A DNA stretch of 64,000 bases from JADKAV01 sp041393775 (GTDB lineage: Bacteria; Actinomycetota; Actinomycetes; S36-B12; UBA10799): NCBI GenBank assembly GCA_041393775.1, contig JAWKJM010000003.1, positions 1,181,160-1,245,159 of the forward strand, read 5' to 3'. Below the pieces are notes generated by a model. It was given only the letters and a program-made list of their open reading frames with translations, ran no database searches and was not told the DNA's origin. Position numbers and translations under genes: made by a program. Shown in pieces: positions 7,261 to 17,056 of the stretch (position 1 is its first letter; each line of letters begins with the position of its first letter).

Positions 7261-8685
7261 ATGGACCATCCAGTTGCCATCGTCCTCGCTGCCGGTCTCG
7301 GCACCCGTATGAAGTCCACCACGGCCAAGGTGTTGCACGAGGTCGCGGGTGCGCCTCTGGTGGGACATGTTCTGCGGGCAGTTGAAGGGGCTGGATTCGC
7401 CGACGTCCTGGTCGTCGTGGGGCACCAGCGGGAGCGGGTGGCCGACTACCTGGCCGATGCGTATCCCGCGGCCCGGACAGCGGTCCAGGATCAGATGCGG
7501 GGCACCGGTGACGCCGTTCGGCAGGCGATGCCGGGTGTCGCCGATGACGCGGACACGGTCATGGTGCTGGCCGGCGACACGCCGTTGCTGACAGCAGCGA
7601 CGCTGCGCACACTGGCCGAACATCACGAGCGGACGGGCGCGTCGGCCACCGTTCTCACCGCCCGCCTGGCCGATCCCACGGGCTACGGGCGCATCGTGCG
7701 TGACGGTGAGGAGGTGCAGCGCATCGTCGAGCACAAGGATGCAAGTCCTGAAGAACGTGCGATCGACGAGATCAACAGCGGTCTCTACCTGTTCGAGGCG
7801 CAGGCATTGCGGGAGGGTCTGCAGCACCTCAGCAGTCACAACGCCCAGGGGGAGGAGTACCTCACGGACGTGATCGGCTGGCTGGTCGACCAAGGCAGGT
7901 CGGTGGCGGCATTCGTGACCGGCGATCCGGACGAGATCCACGGGATCAACGACCGCGTGCAACTCGCGGCGGCCGGTGCCGTATTGCGCCGGCGGGTGGC
8001 GCAGCGGTGGATGCGCGATGGTGTCACCATCGAGGATCCGGACACGACCTGGATCGAGGCCGATGTGAGGATCGAACCCGACGTCGTCGTCCGCCGGAAC
8101 ACCCACCTGTCCGGCCGGACCCGCATCGAGACCGGAGCGGTGATCGGGCCGGACACGACGTTGGTCGACTGTGAGGTGGGCAGTGCGGCGACCGTCCTGA
8201 AGAGTCACGCCCTCGGGGCACAGATCGGCCCGGGCGCGACGGTGGGGCCTTTCTCCTACCTGCGCCCGGGTACCCGCTTGCTGGCTGGCAGCAAGGCGGG
8301 GGCCTTCGTGGAGATCAAGAACTCCGAGGTGGGGCATCGTGCCAAAGTGCCGCACCTGTCCTACGTGGGTGATGCCGAGATCGGCGAAGGGACGAACATC
8401 GGCGCTGCGACTGTCTTCGTCAATTATGACGGCGTGGCAAAGCACCGCACGGTGATCGGCCGACACGTGCGCATCGGCTCGGACAGCATGCTGGTGGCGC
8501 CGGTGAGCATCGGCGATGGTGCGTACACGGCCGCCGGGTCGGTCATCACCGCCGACGTCGGGGCCGGCGAGTTGGCGCTCGGCCGCGCCCGCCAGCGCAA
8601 CCTTCCGGGCTGGGTGGCTGCCAAGCGCCCGGGCTCCGATTCGGCCAGAGCTGCAGAGCAAGCCGGCGATCCCGACCCTGGGTGA
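7261..8685 (+). CDS. glmU: Bifunctional GlcNAc-1-P uridyltransferase / GlcN-1-P acetyltransferase
   Basis: Makes UDP-GlcNAc for peptidoglycan in two steps. The 474-residue protein has the N-terminal nucleotidyltransferase signature LAAGLGTRM (residues 9-17) and the GTGDAVRQA loop, followed from about residue 250 by a left-handed beta-helix of hexapeptide repeats with the acetyltransferase region FSYLRPGT, FVEIKNSE and NYDGVAKH. The ATG at 7261 is fixed by the -10 box 7 nt upstream. Followed by prs, the conserved actinobacterial order. Confidence 0.96.
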   Translation: MDHPVAIVLAAGLGTRMKSTTAKVLHEVAGAPLVGHVLRAVEGAGFADVLVVVGHQRERVADYLADAYPAARTAVQDQMRGTGDAVRQAMPGVADDADTVMVLAGDTPLLTAATLRTLAEHHERTGASATVLTARLADPTGYGRIVRDGEEVQRIVEHKDASPEERAIDEINSGLYLFEAQALREGLQHLSSHNAQGEEYLTDVIGWLVDQGRSVAAFVTGDPDEIHGINDRVQLAAAGAVLRRRVAQRWMRDGVTIEDPDTTWIEADVRIEPDVVVRRNTHLSGRTRIETGAVIGPDTTLVDCEVGSAATVLKSHALGAQIGPGATVGPFSYLRPGTRLLAGSKAGAFVEIKNSEVGHRAKVPHLSYVGDAEIGEGTNIGAATVFVNYDGVAKHRTVIGRHVRIGSDSMLVAPVSIGDGAYTAAGSVITADVGAGELALGRARQRNLPGWVAAKRPGSDSARAAEQAGDPDPG

Positions 8686-8741
8686 GCGCCGCCCAGCGAC
8701 CAATTTCAGCCCTTCGGAATCCGTGGGCGCGCTGCCGGGCT

Positions 8742-8747
8742 AGTCTT
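8742..8747 (+). promoter_or_regulatory. Candidate -10 box of prs
   Basis: TAGTCT is placed about 38 nt before the prs GTG; the leader contains GAGGGG close to the start codon. Confidence 0.4.
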
Positions 8748-8784
8748 TAGCCAGCCGTGTTGGACCTGTTGAGGGGCGCCCGAA

Positions 8785-9756
8785 GTGTCTGAACTGATCA
8801 CACCGTCGCAGAAGAAGTTGATGCTTTTCTCGGGACGCACCCACCCGGAACTGGCCGATCATGTGGCACGTGAACTCGGCTGCGAGGTCTCGCCGACCCG
8901 CATCTTCGATTTCGCCAACGGGGAGATCTTCGTGCGCTTCGAGGAGAGCGTCCGGGGAAGTGATGCGTTCGTGATCCAGTCCCACGCGGAGCCCCTCAAC
9001 AAGGCGATCATGGAGCAGTTGATCATGGTGGACGCCTTGAAGAGGGCCTCTGCCAAGCGGATCACGGTGGTGGTCCCCTTCTACGGCTATGCCCGCCAGG
9101 ACAAGAAGCACCGTGGCCGCGAGCCGATCACCGCCCGCCTGATTTCCAACCTCTTCGCCACCGCCGGTGCCGACCGGTTGATGTCGGTGGACCTGCACAC
9201 CTCCCAGATCCAGGGTTTCTTCGACGGTCCCGTGGACCACCTGTTCGCTCTGCCGACCTTGTCCGACTATGTCGGCAAGAACGTCGAGCGTGACCGGCTC
9301 ACGATCATCTCTCCGGATGCCGGCCGGGTCCGGGTCGCAGAGCGGTGGACCGACATCCTCGGCTCACCGTTGGCGATCATCCACAAGCGCCGCGATCCCA
9401 ACGTGCCGAACCAGGTGTCCGTGCTGGAGGTGGTCGGGGACGTCAAGGACAGGGTCTGCGTGATCGTGGACGACATGATCGACACCGGCGGCACCATCAC
9501 GAAGGCCGCCGAGACGTTGTTCGAGCAGGGTGCCGCCGAGGTAGTGGTGACTGCGACGCACGGCGTTCTCAGCGATCCCGCCACCGAGCGCTTGAAGAAC
9601 TCGCAGATCACCGAGGTCATCGTCACGGACACGCTGCCGATCCCCAGCGAGCGCAGGTTCGACAAGCTGACGGTGCTGCCGATCGCGCCGCTGATCGCCC
9701 GGGCCATCTCCGAGGTCTTCACCGACGGGTCGGTGACCAGCTTGTTCGAGGGGTAG
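8785..9756 (+). CDS. prs: Ribose-phosphate pyrophosphokinase
   Basis: Makes PRPP from ribose-5-phosphate and ATP for purine, pyrimidine, His, Trp and NAD synthesis. The 323-residue protein has FANGEIFVRF near the N-terminus, the ATP/flexible-loop sequence RQDKKHRGREPIT, and the PRPP-binding VIVDDMIDTGGTI motif near residue 230. The GTG start has GAGGGG upstream. It supplies the purine genes guaB, guaA, purN and purH found later in the window. Confidence 0.96.
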   Translation: MSELITPSQKKLMLFSGRTHPELADHVARELGCEVSPTRIFDFANGEIFVRFEESVRGSDAFVIQSHAEPLNKAIMEQLIMVDALKRASAKRITVVVPFYGYARQDKKHRGREPITARLISNLFATAGADRLMSVDLHTSQIQGFFDGPVDHLFALPTLSDYVGKNVERDRLTIISPDAGRVRVAERWTDILGSPLAIIHKRRDPNVPNQVSVLEVVGDVKDRVCVIVDDMIDTGGTITKAAETLFEQGAAEVVVTATHGVLSDPATERLKNSQITEVIVTDTLPIPSERRFDKLTVLPIAPLIARAISEVFTDGSVTSLFEG

Positions 9757-9767
9757 CGCAGGTTGGC

Positions 9768-9880
9768 GTTACGAAGTTGCGCCCTCTCTCGGGGCCCTGT
9801 GACAAAGGTGCGGGGTCTGCCGGGTGCGCGGCGCGCACCTTCGTAACAGACCACCGGCCGTGCCGGTAACTTCGTGACAA
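9768..9880. repeat. Family II quadruple inverted repeat, copy A
   Basis: Four related sites: GTTACGAAGTTGC (9768), GTGACAAAGGTGC (9799), then the inverted GCACCTTCGTAAC (about 9835) and GTAACTTCGTGAC (9866). Sites within each arm are 31 bp apart. The element fills most of the prs-rplY gap. Confidence 0.85.
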
Positions 9881-9919
9881 CGGCAAGCGGCCGCCGAGGC
9901 CCCGGACGCCGTCGCCCGT

Positions 9920-9925
9920 TACACT
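9920..9925 (+). promoter_or_regulatory. Candidate -10 box of rplY
   Basis: TACACT starts about 93 nt before the rplY ATG, just beyond repeat copy A, implying a leader of roughly 80 nt with GGGAG before the start codon. Confidence 0.4.
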
Positions 9926-10012
9926 TGTTCCCAGACCCGGCGAGGGTGGCCGTTGCGGCCCCGTTATCGACGAGCCCTCCCGGTGCAGCACGTCCAACAA
10001 CCGGGAGCGAAC

Positions 10013-10600
10013 ATGGCAGAGATCCGACTCGTCGCGCAGGAGCGCACAGACTTCGGCAAGGGTGCGGCACGCCGCCTGCGCCGGGAGGGCCGGGTGCCCG
10101 CAGTCCTCTACGGCGACGGTGCCGACCCGCGTCACGTGAGCCTCGACGACCATGACCTGTCCCAGGCGCTGAAGCAGCCGAAGGTCATCCTGGAGATCGA
10201 CTACGACGACGACGTCATTCCGACCGCCCCGCGTGACATCCAGCGCGACCCCGTCCGCCAGGAGCTCAAGCACGTCGACCTGATCGCGCTGGACCGCGCC
10301 GCCCTGCGTGCCCGCCAGGTCGAGGCCGGGGTCATGGCCAAGGCGGAGGCGGCGGCGATCGAGAACGAGCTCGACCCGGTCGCGCTGTCGGAGATCGCCG
10401 GCGAACTGCTCGCCGAGGGTGGCGACCCCGAGACTGTGGTCGAGGCCGCGATCGAGCGACTGGAGGCTGAGATGAAGGCGCAGGCCGAGGCGGCCGCGGC
10501 TGCTGCCGCCGCCGAGGATGCCGCCGAGGCGGCAGGGGCCGCGGAGGGCGCCGCGGAAGGCGAGCCCGCCGAAGCCACCGAAGAGCCCTCCGAGGAGTGA
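10013..10600 (+). CDS. rplY: Large-subunit ribosomal protein bL25, CTC type
   Basis: Binds 5S rRNA in the 50S subunit. The 195-residue protein has the L25 N-terminal barrel (GKGAARRLRREGRVPAVLYG) and the extended C-terminal domain of the general-stress CTC type, ending in a long Ala/Glu-rich acidic tail from about residue 150. The ATG at 10013 follows GGGAG and yields the family N-terminus. The pth start overlaps its stop (GTGA). Confidence 0.94.
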   Translation: MAEIRLVAQERTDFGKGAARRLRREGRVPAVLYGDGADPRHVSLDDHDLSQALKQPKVILEIDYDDDVIPTAPRDIQRDPVRQELKHVDLIALDRAALRARQVEAGVMAKAEAAAIENELDPVALSEIAGELLAEGGDPETVVEAAIERLEAEMKAQAEAAAAAAAAEDAAEAAGAAEGAAEGEPAEATEEPSEE

Positions 10601-11178
10601 CCGACACCTGGGTGGTCGTCGGGCTCGGCAATCCCGGACCGGAGTACGAACGCACCCGGCACAACGTCGGTCACCTGGTCGTGGACCGGATGGCGGCCCG
10701 TTTGGGGGTGTCGTTCGCCCGGCACCGCAGGGCGCATGCGGACACCGCGGAGGGGCACGCGTTCGTGGGTACCCCGGCTCACTGCCGTGTGCTGCTGCTC
10801 AAATCCCGCACGTACATGAACGAGTCCGGCGGACCGGTCAAGGCCGCGCTGGACTTCACCAAGGCCGACAACCTCGTCGTCGTGCATGACGAACTGGACA
10901 TCCCGCTCGGGGCCCTGCGGGTCAAGTTCGGCGGCGGTGACAACGGCCACAACGGCCTGCGCAGTATCCGCAAGTCGTTAGGACACGGTGACTACTACCG
11001 GGTGCGATGCGGTGTGGGGCGTCCGCCCGGTCGGCAGGACCCGGTTGATTTCCTCCTGTCCAATTTCCGGACCGCCGAACGACCCGAGGTCGCGGTGATG
11101 GTCGAGGAGGCCGCCGACGCCACCGAGTACCTGATGGCCAACGGGCTCAACGCCACCCAGTCCCGATTCAACCGATAA
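10597..11178 (+). CDS. pth: Peptidyl-tRNA hydrolase
   Basis: Releases tRNA from peptidyl-tRNAs that drop off ribosomes. The 193-residue protein shows VGLGNPGPEYERTRHN with catalytic His22, SRTYMNESG, HDELDIPLG with the catalytic-site Asp, and GGGDNGHNGLRSI. The GTG start overlaps the rplY stop with GAGGA just upstream, indicating translational coupling. Confidence 0.95.
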   Translation: MTDTWVVVGLGNPGPEYERTRHNVGHLVVDRMAARLGVSFARHRRAHADTAEGHAFVGTPAHCRVLLLKSRTYMNESGGPVKAALDFTKADNLVVVHDELDIPLGALRVKFGGGDNGHNGLRSIRKSLGHGDYYRVRCGVGRPPGRQDPVDFLLSNFRTAERPEVAVMVEEAADATEYLMANGLNATQSRFNR

Positions 11179-11187
11179 GGGGTACCG

Positions 11188-12000
11188 ATGAACGACCTGA
11201 CAGCCGACGCGGCGCTTGCCAAGGAACTGGCGCTGGAGGCAGGGCGTCTACTGCTGGACGTGCGGCGCGATTTCGGCCCGGTGGACCCGGCTGACAAGGA
11301 GCATCGCAGGGAACTCAAGGATGCCGGCGACGCAGCCGCGCAGTCCTTTCTCGCCGATCAACTCAGTCGTCAGCGACCCGACGATGCGGTGCTGTCGGAG
11401 GAGGCCCGCGATTCCTCGGAACGTGATGGTGCTAACCGGGTCTGGATCATCGATCCGCTGGACGGGACCAACGAGTTCAGCCAGGGTCGGGGCGACTGGG
11501 CCGTCCAGATCGCGAAGTGGGAACGCGGGGCGCCGGGCAGCGGATTCACCGCCGCCGCTTTCAGCCTGCCGGCCCAGGAGGCGGTGTACGTCACAGGCGC
11601 TACGGGCGCTGCCGAATTCGGGGCGCTGCACGAACGCCCGTTGCGGGTCGTCGTGTCACGCTCACGGCCACCGGAGAATTTCGTCGCACGCACCGACGAG
11701 ATCGCGGCGCGACTGGCCGCCGACGGGGTGACCGAGCACGGGATCGAATTCGTTTACGTCGGATCGGCGGGGGCCAAGGTCGGCGAACTGCTCGCCGGAC
11801 GGGTGGACGCATACCTCAACGAAGGCGGTTTCTGGGAATGGGACGCCGCTGCACCGCTGGCGGTCGCCCTGGACCATGGCATGATCGGGACCCATCTGGA
11901 CGGCCGGACGATCGAATTCAACAAGCGTCCGCCTTGGGTCGACGACATCGTGATCGCCCGGCCGGAGGTCATCGCCTACGTACGCCCGGACGTGGATTGA
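11188..12000 (+). CDS. cysQ: 3'(2'),5'-bisphosphate nucleotidase, inositol monophosphatase family
   Basis: Probable CysQ, which dephosphorylates PAP/PAPS to AMP/APS and so protects sulfate assimilation from PAP build-up. The 270-residue protein has the metal-binding motifs SEEARD, WIIDPLDGTNEF and, near the C-terminus, WEWDAAAPLAVA. ATG with AAGGGG upstream. A different inositol-phosphatase substrate cannot be excluded from sequence alone. It is not next to cysDN here, but an ssuABC sulfonate importer lies 31 kb downstream. Confidence 0.8.
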   Translation: MNDLTADAALAKELALEAGRLLLDVRRDFGPVDPADKEHRRELKDAGDAAAQSFLADQLSRQRPDDAVLSEEARDSSERDGANRVWIIDPLDGTNEFSQGRGDWAVQIAKWERGAPGSGFTAAAFSLPAQEAVYVTGATGAAEFGALHERPLRVVVSRSRPPENFVARTDEIAARLAADGVTEHGIEFVYVGSAGAKVGELLAGRVDAYLNEGGFWEWDAAAPLAVALDHGMIGTHLDGRTIEFNKRPPWVDDIVIARPEVIAYVRPDVD

Positions 12001-12004
12001 TCCC

Positions 12005-15000
12005 GTGATCCTCGCCGACGTCGTCGCGCGCCTCGGCGGACTCCCCGAGGTCAGCCGATGGGCTCAAGGACTCTCTGAGGGCGGGGCCGAACTGGCGGTC
12101 ACCCCTGGGGCGGAGCCCCTGGTGCTTGCCGGGGTCTGTTCGGATCGCAGCGTCGTGGCGATCACTGCAACGGGCAGGCAGGCGGACGACCTGAGGGACT
12201 GCCTGCGGGATCTGGGGCGGACGGCCACGGTCTTCCCGGCGTGGGAGACGCTCCCGCACGAGCGGCTGAGTCCGACCGCCGACACCGTCGGGCGGCGGAT
12301 GGGAGTCATCGCCGATCTCGCGGCCGGGAGGATGCCGCAGGTCCTGCTCGTGCCGGTCCGGGCGCTGATGCAACCGTTCGCGGCGAATCTGCCCGGCGAG
12401 TTGCCGCTCACACTGGCGGCCGGGGACGAAGCCGGGTTCGAAGCCGTGGCGGGATTCCTCGTGCGGTCGGGGTACGAGCGAGTGCCCTTGGTCGAGCGGC
12501 GCGGACAGTTCGCGGTGCGCGGCGGGATCATCGACGTCTTCGTGCCTGCCGAGGATCATCCGACCCGTCTGGAGTTCTTCGGCGACGAGGTGGAGCAGCT
12601 GCGCTGGTTCGCGGTCTCCGACCAGCGCAGCATCGGGGATCGGCAGGCCGCGGTCACCATCCCGCTGTGCCGCGAACTCCTGCTCACCGACGAGGTCCGG
12701 CGCCGCGCCTCTGCGCTGGTCGACAAGTACCCGCATGTGGCGGATGTGCTCACGGATCTGGCCGCCGGGATCCCGGTGGAGGGGATGGAGAGCCTGGCCC
12801 CGGTGCTGGCAGACCGCATGATGACTCTGCTGGAACTGCTGCCTGCGGGCACGCCGTTGATCAATGTGGGGCCTGAGCGGATCGCGGCCCGGGCGGTGGA
12901 CCTGGTGCGGACCTCTCAGGAGTTCCTGCAGGCCGGCTGGCACAACGCGGCGGTGGGCAACTCCGTGCCGCTGGATCTGAGCCAGGCGGCGTACCGGGAC
13001 CTGGAGGACCTCGGCGCGCTGGCTTCGGGCCGGAACCTGCCGATCAGCGGGTTGGGGACCCTGGGCACGGTCGTTACCGGCCTCAAACCGGCGCCGGTCT
13101 ACCGCGGCGACGTGGCAGCACTGGCCACCGACGCACGCGCGGCGGTGGCTGCCGGCGTGCCTGTCGTGGTGGCGCTGGGGGCGACGGGTCCCGCCCAGCG
13201 CCTGGCCGAGCAGCTCGGTGCTCACGACGTGCCCGTTCGGCTGTTCGGGGAATCCGGGCTCGACCCGGTGGTCCACATCGCCAAGGCCCGCCTTCTGCAC
13301 GGCTTCAGCACCGATGACGTCGTTCTCATCACCGAGCGCGACCTGACCGGCACGACCACCGCCGCAGTCACGAAGATGCCCGCTCGGCGGCGCAAAGCCC
13401 TCGATCCGCTCACGCTCAAACCCGGGGATTTCGTGGTTCACCACCAGCACGGGGTGGGCCGCTACGTGCAGATGACCCAGCGGACAGTGGCCGGTTCAGT
13501 CCGCGAGTACCTGGTCCTCGAGTATGCCGCCAGCAAGCGCGGCCAACCGGCCGACCGTCTGTACGTGCCCACCGATCAACTCGACCAGGTCACCCGCTAC
13601 GTCGGCGGTGAGGCGCCAGCGGTGCACCGGCTCGGGGGCGCGGATTGGCAGAAGGCCAAGTCCCGGGCCAAACGGGCGATGCGCGAGATCGCCGCCCAGC
13701 TGGTCAAGTTGTACGCCGCCCGGCAAGCGACCAAGGGCCACGAGTTCGGCCCGGACACCCCCTGGCAGCGCGAACTGGAGGATGCCTTCCCGTATCAGGA
13801 GACACCCGATCAGTTGGTCACCATCGACGAGGTCAAGGCCGACATGCGCAAGCCGGTCCCGATGGACCGCCTGATCTGCGGGGACGTCGGTTTCGGGAAG
13901 ACCGAGATCGCGGTGAGGGCGGCGTTCAAGGCGGTGCAGGACGGTATGCAGGTGGCGGTGCTGGTACCCACGACCCTGCTGGTCAAGCAGCATCACAAGA
14001 CCTTCACGCAGCGCTACGGATCGTTCCCGATCCGGGTGGAGGCGCTGTCGAGGTTCCAGAGCGAGGTTGAGACCAAGCGCATCCTGGAGGGACTGGCCGA
14101 CGGCAGCATCGACGTCGTCATCGCGACCCATCGGCTGCTCAGCCCGAAGACCCGTATCCCGAAGCTGGGCCTGCTGATCGTCGACGAGGAGCAGCGGTTC
14201 GGCGTGGAGCACAAGGAGCACATCAAAGCGCTGCGGACCGCGGTGGATGTGCTGAGCATGTCGGCCACGCCGATCCCGCGCACCCTCGAGATGGCCGTCA
14301 CGGGGATCCGGGAGATCTCCACGATCCAGACCGCGCCCGAGGACCGGCTGCCGGTGCTGACCTTCGTCGGCCCCTACGACAACCGGCAGATCGCGGCGGC
14401 GATCCACCGTGAACTCATGCGGGACGGACAGGTGTTCTTCATCCACAACCGGGTCGAGTCGATCCACCGGGTGACGTCGAAGTTGTCCGAGTTGGTGCCC
14501 GAGGCGCGGATCGCCTACGCCCACGGCCAGATGCCGGAGGCGGCGCTGGAGCAGACCGTGGTCGACTTCTGGGAGGGTCGCATCGACGTCCTGGTCTGCA
14601 CGACCATCGTGGAGTCGGGGATGGACATCCCCAACGCGAACACACTGATCGTCGACCATGCCGAAGCCTTCGGGCTCTCGCAGTTGCACCAGCTGCGCGG
14701 GCGGGTCGGACGGGGTCGCGAGCGTGCGTACGCATACTTCCTGTATCCCCCGGAGAAGCCACTGACCCAGACGGCGCACGACCGCTTGGAAACCATCGCC
14801 GCCCACACCGATCTCGGCTCCGGGATGGCCGTGGCGATGAAGGACCTCGAGATCCGCGGTGCGGGCAATCTGCTGGGTGGCGAGCAGTCCGGGCACATCG
14901 CCGATATCGGCTTCGACCTGTATGTGCGGATGGTCGGGGAGGCACTGGCCGCCGAGCGCGGGGAGCGCGAGGAGGAAGTGCCCGAGGTCCGCATCGAGCT

Positions 15001-15448
15001 CCCGGTCAATGCCCACCTGCCGCACGATTACGTCAGCGACGAACGGCTGCGGCTGATGGCCTACACGACTCTGGCGCAGGCTGACAGTGAGGCTGGCGTG
15101 GTCGAGTTTGTCGAGGAGATGATCGACCGCTACGGCCCGTTGCCGGAACCGGTCACCGTGTTGGTCGAGGTCGCGCGGCTGCGGCTGCTTGCCCGGTCCG
15201 CGGGGATCACCGAGATCGTCTTGGCGGGCACCCGGATACGGCTGGCGCCGGTCCGCCTGCCGGAGAGCCGCACGCTGCGACTGAGCCGCCTGTACCCCGG
15301 CAGTCTGTACAAGGCGGCGTCGGGAACCGTGCTCGTGCCCCGGCCGGCGGAGCCGGGTTTCGGGGCCAAACCGCTGGTCGACCACGCATTGCTGGAGTGG
15401 GCGCGTAGGCTGATCGAGTCGGTATTGCAGGACACCTTGAGGGAGTAG
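12005..15448 (+). CDS. mfd: Transcription-repair coupling factor
   Basis: Removes stalled RNA polymerase from lesions and recruits UvrA. The 1147-residue protein has the UvrB-like N-terminal region, the CarD-like RNA-polymerase-interacting domain near residues 471-570 (LKPGDFVVHHQHGVGRY), helicase motif I GDVGFGKTE near 625, motif II DEEQ near 727, motif III SATPIPRT, the translocation region with QLRGRVGRG, and the C-terminal TRCF domain. GTG start 4 nt after the cysQ stop. Full length, no frameshift seen. Confidence 0.97.
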   Translation: MILADVVARLGGLPEVSRWAQGLSEGGAELAVTPGAEPLVLAGVCSDRSVVAITATGRQADDLRDCLRDLGRTATVFPAWETLPHERLSPTADTVGRRMGVIADLAAGRMPQVLLVPVRALMQPFAANLPGELPLTLAAGDEAGFEAVAGFLVRSGYERVPLVERRGQFAVRGGIIDVFVPAEDHPTRLEFFGDEVEQLRWFAVSDQRSIGDRQAAVTIPLCRELLLTDEVRRRASALVDKYPHVADVLTDLAAGIPVEGMESLAPVLADRMMTLLELLPAGTPLINVGPERIAARAVDLVRTSQEFLQAGWHNAAVGNSVPLDLSQAAYRDLEDLGALASGRNLPISGLGTLGTVVTGLKPAPVYRGDVAALATDARAAVAAGVPVVVALGATGPAQRLAEQLGAHDVPVRLFGESGLDPVVHIAKARLLHGFSTDDVVLITERDLTGTTTAAVTKMPARRRKALDPLTLKPGDFVVHHQHGVGRYVQMTQRTVAGSVREYLVLEYAASKRGQPADRLYVPTDQLDQVTRYVGGEAPAVHRLGGADWQKAKSRAKRAMREIAAQLVKLYAARQATKGHEFGPDTPWQRELEDAFPYQETPDQLVTIDEVKADMRKPVPMDRLICGDVGFGKTEIAVRAAFKAVQDGMQVAVLVPTTLLVKQHHKTFTQRYGSFPIRVEALSRFQSEVETKRILEGLADGSIDVVIATHRLLSPKTRIPKLGLLIVDEEQRFGVEHKEHIKALRTAVDVLSMSATPIPRTLEMAVTGIREISTIQTAPEDRLPVLTFVGPYDNRQIAAAIHRELMRDGQVFFIHNRVESIHRVTSKLSELVPEARIAYAHGQMPEAALEQTVVDFWEGRIDVLVCTTIVESGMDIPNANTLIVDHAEAFGLSQLHQLRGRVGRGRERAYAYFLYPPEKPLTQTAHDRLETIAAHTDLGSGMAVAMKDLEIRGAGNLLGGEQSGHIADIGFDLYVRMVGEALAAERGEREEEVPEVRIELPVNAHLPHDYVSDERLRLMAYTTLAQADSEAGVVEFVEEMIDRYGPLPEPVTVLVEVARLRLLARSAGITEIVLAGTRIRLAPVRLPESRTLRLSRLYPGSLYKAASGTVLVPRPAEPGFGAKPLVDHALLEWARRLIESVLQDTLRE

Positions 15449-15450
15449 GC

Positions 15451-16065
15451 GTGTCGGTCAAGCGGTGGATCCCGGTGTTGCTCATAGCGGGTCTGGGGCT
15501 GGTCGGATGTGGTCCCACACTGTCCGGATCGGCGGCAGTTGTCGGCGAACAGCGGCTCACGGACGCCGACCTGTCAGACACCACCTCGCAACTCACCGAG
15601 AAGCTCGGAATCCCGGAGAGCGCGCAGGTCTCGCAGGCGATCCTGTCGCGGTGGGTCGTTTCCGCATTGGTCGACGAGTTGGCCGCCCGCAAGAACATCG
15701 ACGTGACCCAGGGCGCGGTGGACAGCGCGATCGCCGATGAGACCAAGAATGCGGGCGGGACGGACGCACTGGAGCAGGGCGCATTACAGTCGGGCGTCCT
15801 TCCCGACCAGATCCCCGACGCCGTCCGTACCTCGTTGCTGATCGAGGAGATGAGCAAGTACACGATCACCGGTGACGACCCGAGCGGCCAATCGGGACTG
15901 CTGGTGCAGGTGCAGCAACTCGCAGAGGAGATGCGCCCGGAGATCAGCCCCCGGTTCGGCACCTGGGACCCCCAGCAGTTGTCGGTCGGAGCGCTGCCCG
16001 ATGATCTGTCCTCCCCAGTCGGGTCGGCTGCCGACCCCTTGGCCCAACTCCAGCAACAGCAGTGA
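15451..16065 (+). CDS. Secreted lipoprotein with SurA-like N-terminal domain
   Basis: A 204-residue lipoprotein: signal sequence and lipobox LGLVGC with the acylated Cys at residue 20. The mature region resembles the helical N-terminal (chaperone) domain of SurA/PrsA proteins, including VVGEQRLTDADL and helices rich in Ala and Glu, but no peptidyl-prolyl isomerase domain is present. A lipoprotein occupies a similar place between mfd/mazG and eno in other actinobacteria. GTG start 2 nt after the mfd stop; its own stop overlaps the mazG start. Client proteins are unknown. Confidence 0.75.
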   Translation: MSVKRWIPVLLIAGLGLVGCGPTLSGSAAVVGEQRLTDADLSDTTSQLTEKLGIPESAQVSQAILSRWVVSALVDELAARKNIDVTQGAVDSAIADETKNAGGTDALEQGALQSGVLPDQIPDAVRTSLLIEEMSKYTITGDDPSGQSGLLVQVQQLAEEMRPEISPRFGTWDPQQLSVGALPDDLSSPVGSAADPLAQLQQQQ

Positions 16066-16709
16066 CCACGGGCGACCGCCTGCTTGAACTCGTCGCTGTC
16101 ATGGACCGGCTGCGGTCCCCGGGCGGCTGTCCCTGGGATGCCGAGCAGACACATGCGTCATTGGTCCAGTACCTGGTCGAGGAGACCTACGAGACCATAG
16201 AGGCCATCGATGCCGACGACCGGGACGGGTTGGTCGAGGAACTCGGCGACTTGTTGCTGCAGGTGGTCTTCCACGCCCGGATCGGCGAGGAGGCCGAGCA
16301 GCCGTTCACCATCGACGATGTGGCGGGCGGGATCGCCGAGAAGCTGATCGCGCGGCACCCGCACGTGTTCGGCACCGAATCCGCAGAGACCGCCGACGAT
16401 GTGGAAGCGGCCTGGTTCGAGCGCAAGCGGCGTGAGAAGGGACGGACCTCGGTCACCGATGGGGTTCCGATGGCCATGCCGGCGATCCCGTTGATCGAGA
16501 AACTGCTGCACCGAGCGGAAAAGGGCGGGGTGACGGTTCCTGCCCCGGATCCGCGCCTGGTCGAGTTGCTCGAACACATGGACGTGGGAGAGGCCATCCT
16601 GGGGCTGATCGCGGCTGATCGCTTGCGGGGCGGGGATGCCGACGCGGCGACCCGCATGGCTGCTATCGGACTGCGTGCGCAGATCCTGCGGCATGAATCG
16701 GGTGCCTGA
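16062..16709 (+). CDS. mazG: Nucleoside triphosphate pyrophosphohydrolase MazG
   Basis: Hydrolyses (d)NTPs, including damaged ones, to NMP and PPi. The 215-residue protein begins with MDRLRSPGGCPWDAEQTH and carries the EExxE and ExxD metal motifs (LVEETYETIEA and VEELGDLLLQVVFHA). Only one MazG domain is complete; the C-terminal part is a short helical region, as in mycobacteria. GTG start overlaps the lipoprotein stop (GTGA). Confidence 0.9.
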   Translation: MTTGDRLLELVAVMDRLRSPGGCPWDAEQTHASLVQYLVEETYETIEAIDADDRDGLVEELGDLLLQVVFHARIGEEAEQPFTIDDVAGGIAEKLIARHPHVFGTESAETADDVEAAWFERKRREKGRTSVTDGVPMAMPAIPLIEKLLHRAEKGGVTVPAPDPRLVELLEHMDVGEAILGLIAADRLRGGDADAATRMAAIGLRAQILRHESGA

Positions 16710-16725
16710 TCTGCGCGCACCATGT

Positions 16726-16839
16726 GTGACGAAGTTGCGGGTTTCAGGCCCGGAGTGTCACGAAGGTGCGCGGTTCGCGCCGGGTGAACCCCGCACCTTC
16801 GTAACACAGCGGCCGGGCGGGCCAGCACCTTCGTCACAA
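16726..16839. repeat. Family II quadruple inverted repeat, copy B
   Basis: GTGACGAAGTTGCGGG (16726), a diverged GTCACGAAGGTGCG (16757, 31 bp later), then GCACCTTCGTAACA (16793) and GCACCTTCGTCACAA (16825). It lies in the 379-bp mazG-eno gap. The rest of that gap (16840-17056) shows no gene; the eno promoter is at its end. Confidence 0.85.
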
Positions 16840-17056
16840 CCCTGGGCCCCCGGGGTCGGTGGTGTCCTCGAAGACAGCGAATCCCGCGACCCTCCGGGTA
16901 GTGGGAAGCCCGTCGTCAATCGTGAGACAGGTGGTCGGGCCCGGTGCCCGGCTGCCCGGTAGACGCCACGGCCGACGCCGTGGATTCCGGCCGAGACCCG
17001 ACCTGGCGCCGGTGATGCGAACTGACGCGCCGGTGTGCGCCGACAGGCCGGCCCGA

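Noticed and set aside
13496..15385. A long minus-strand open frame (629 codons) inside mfd
   Set aside because: It is an antisense shadow of mfd codon bias in GC-rich DNA; the translation is low-complexity in His, Arg, Asp and Gly and has no family motif.
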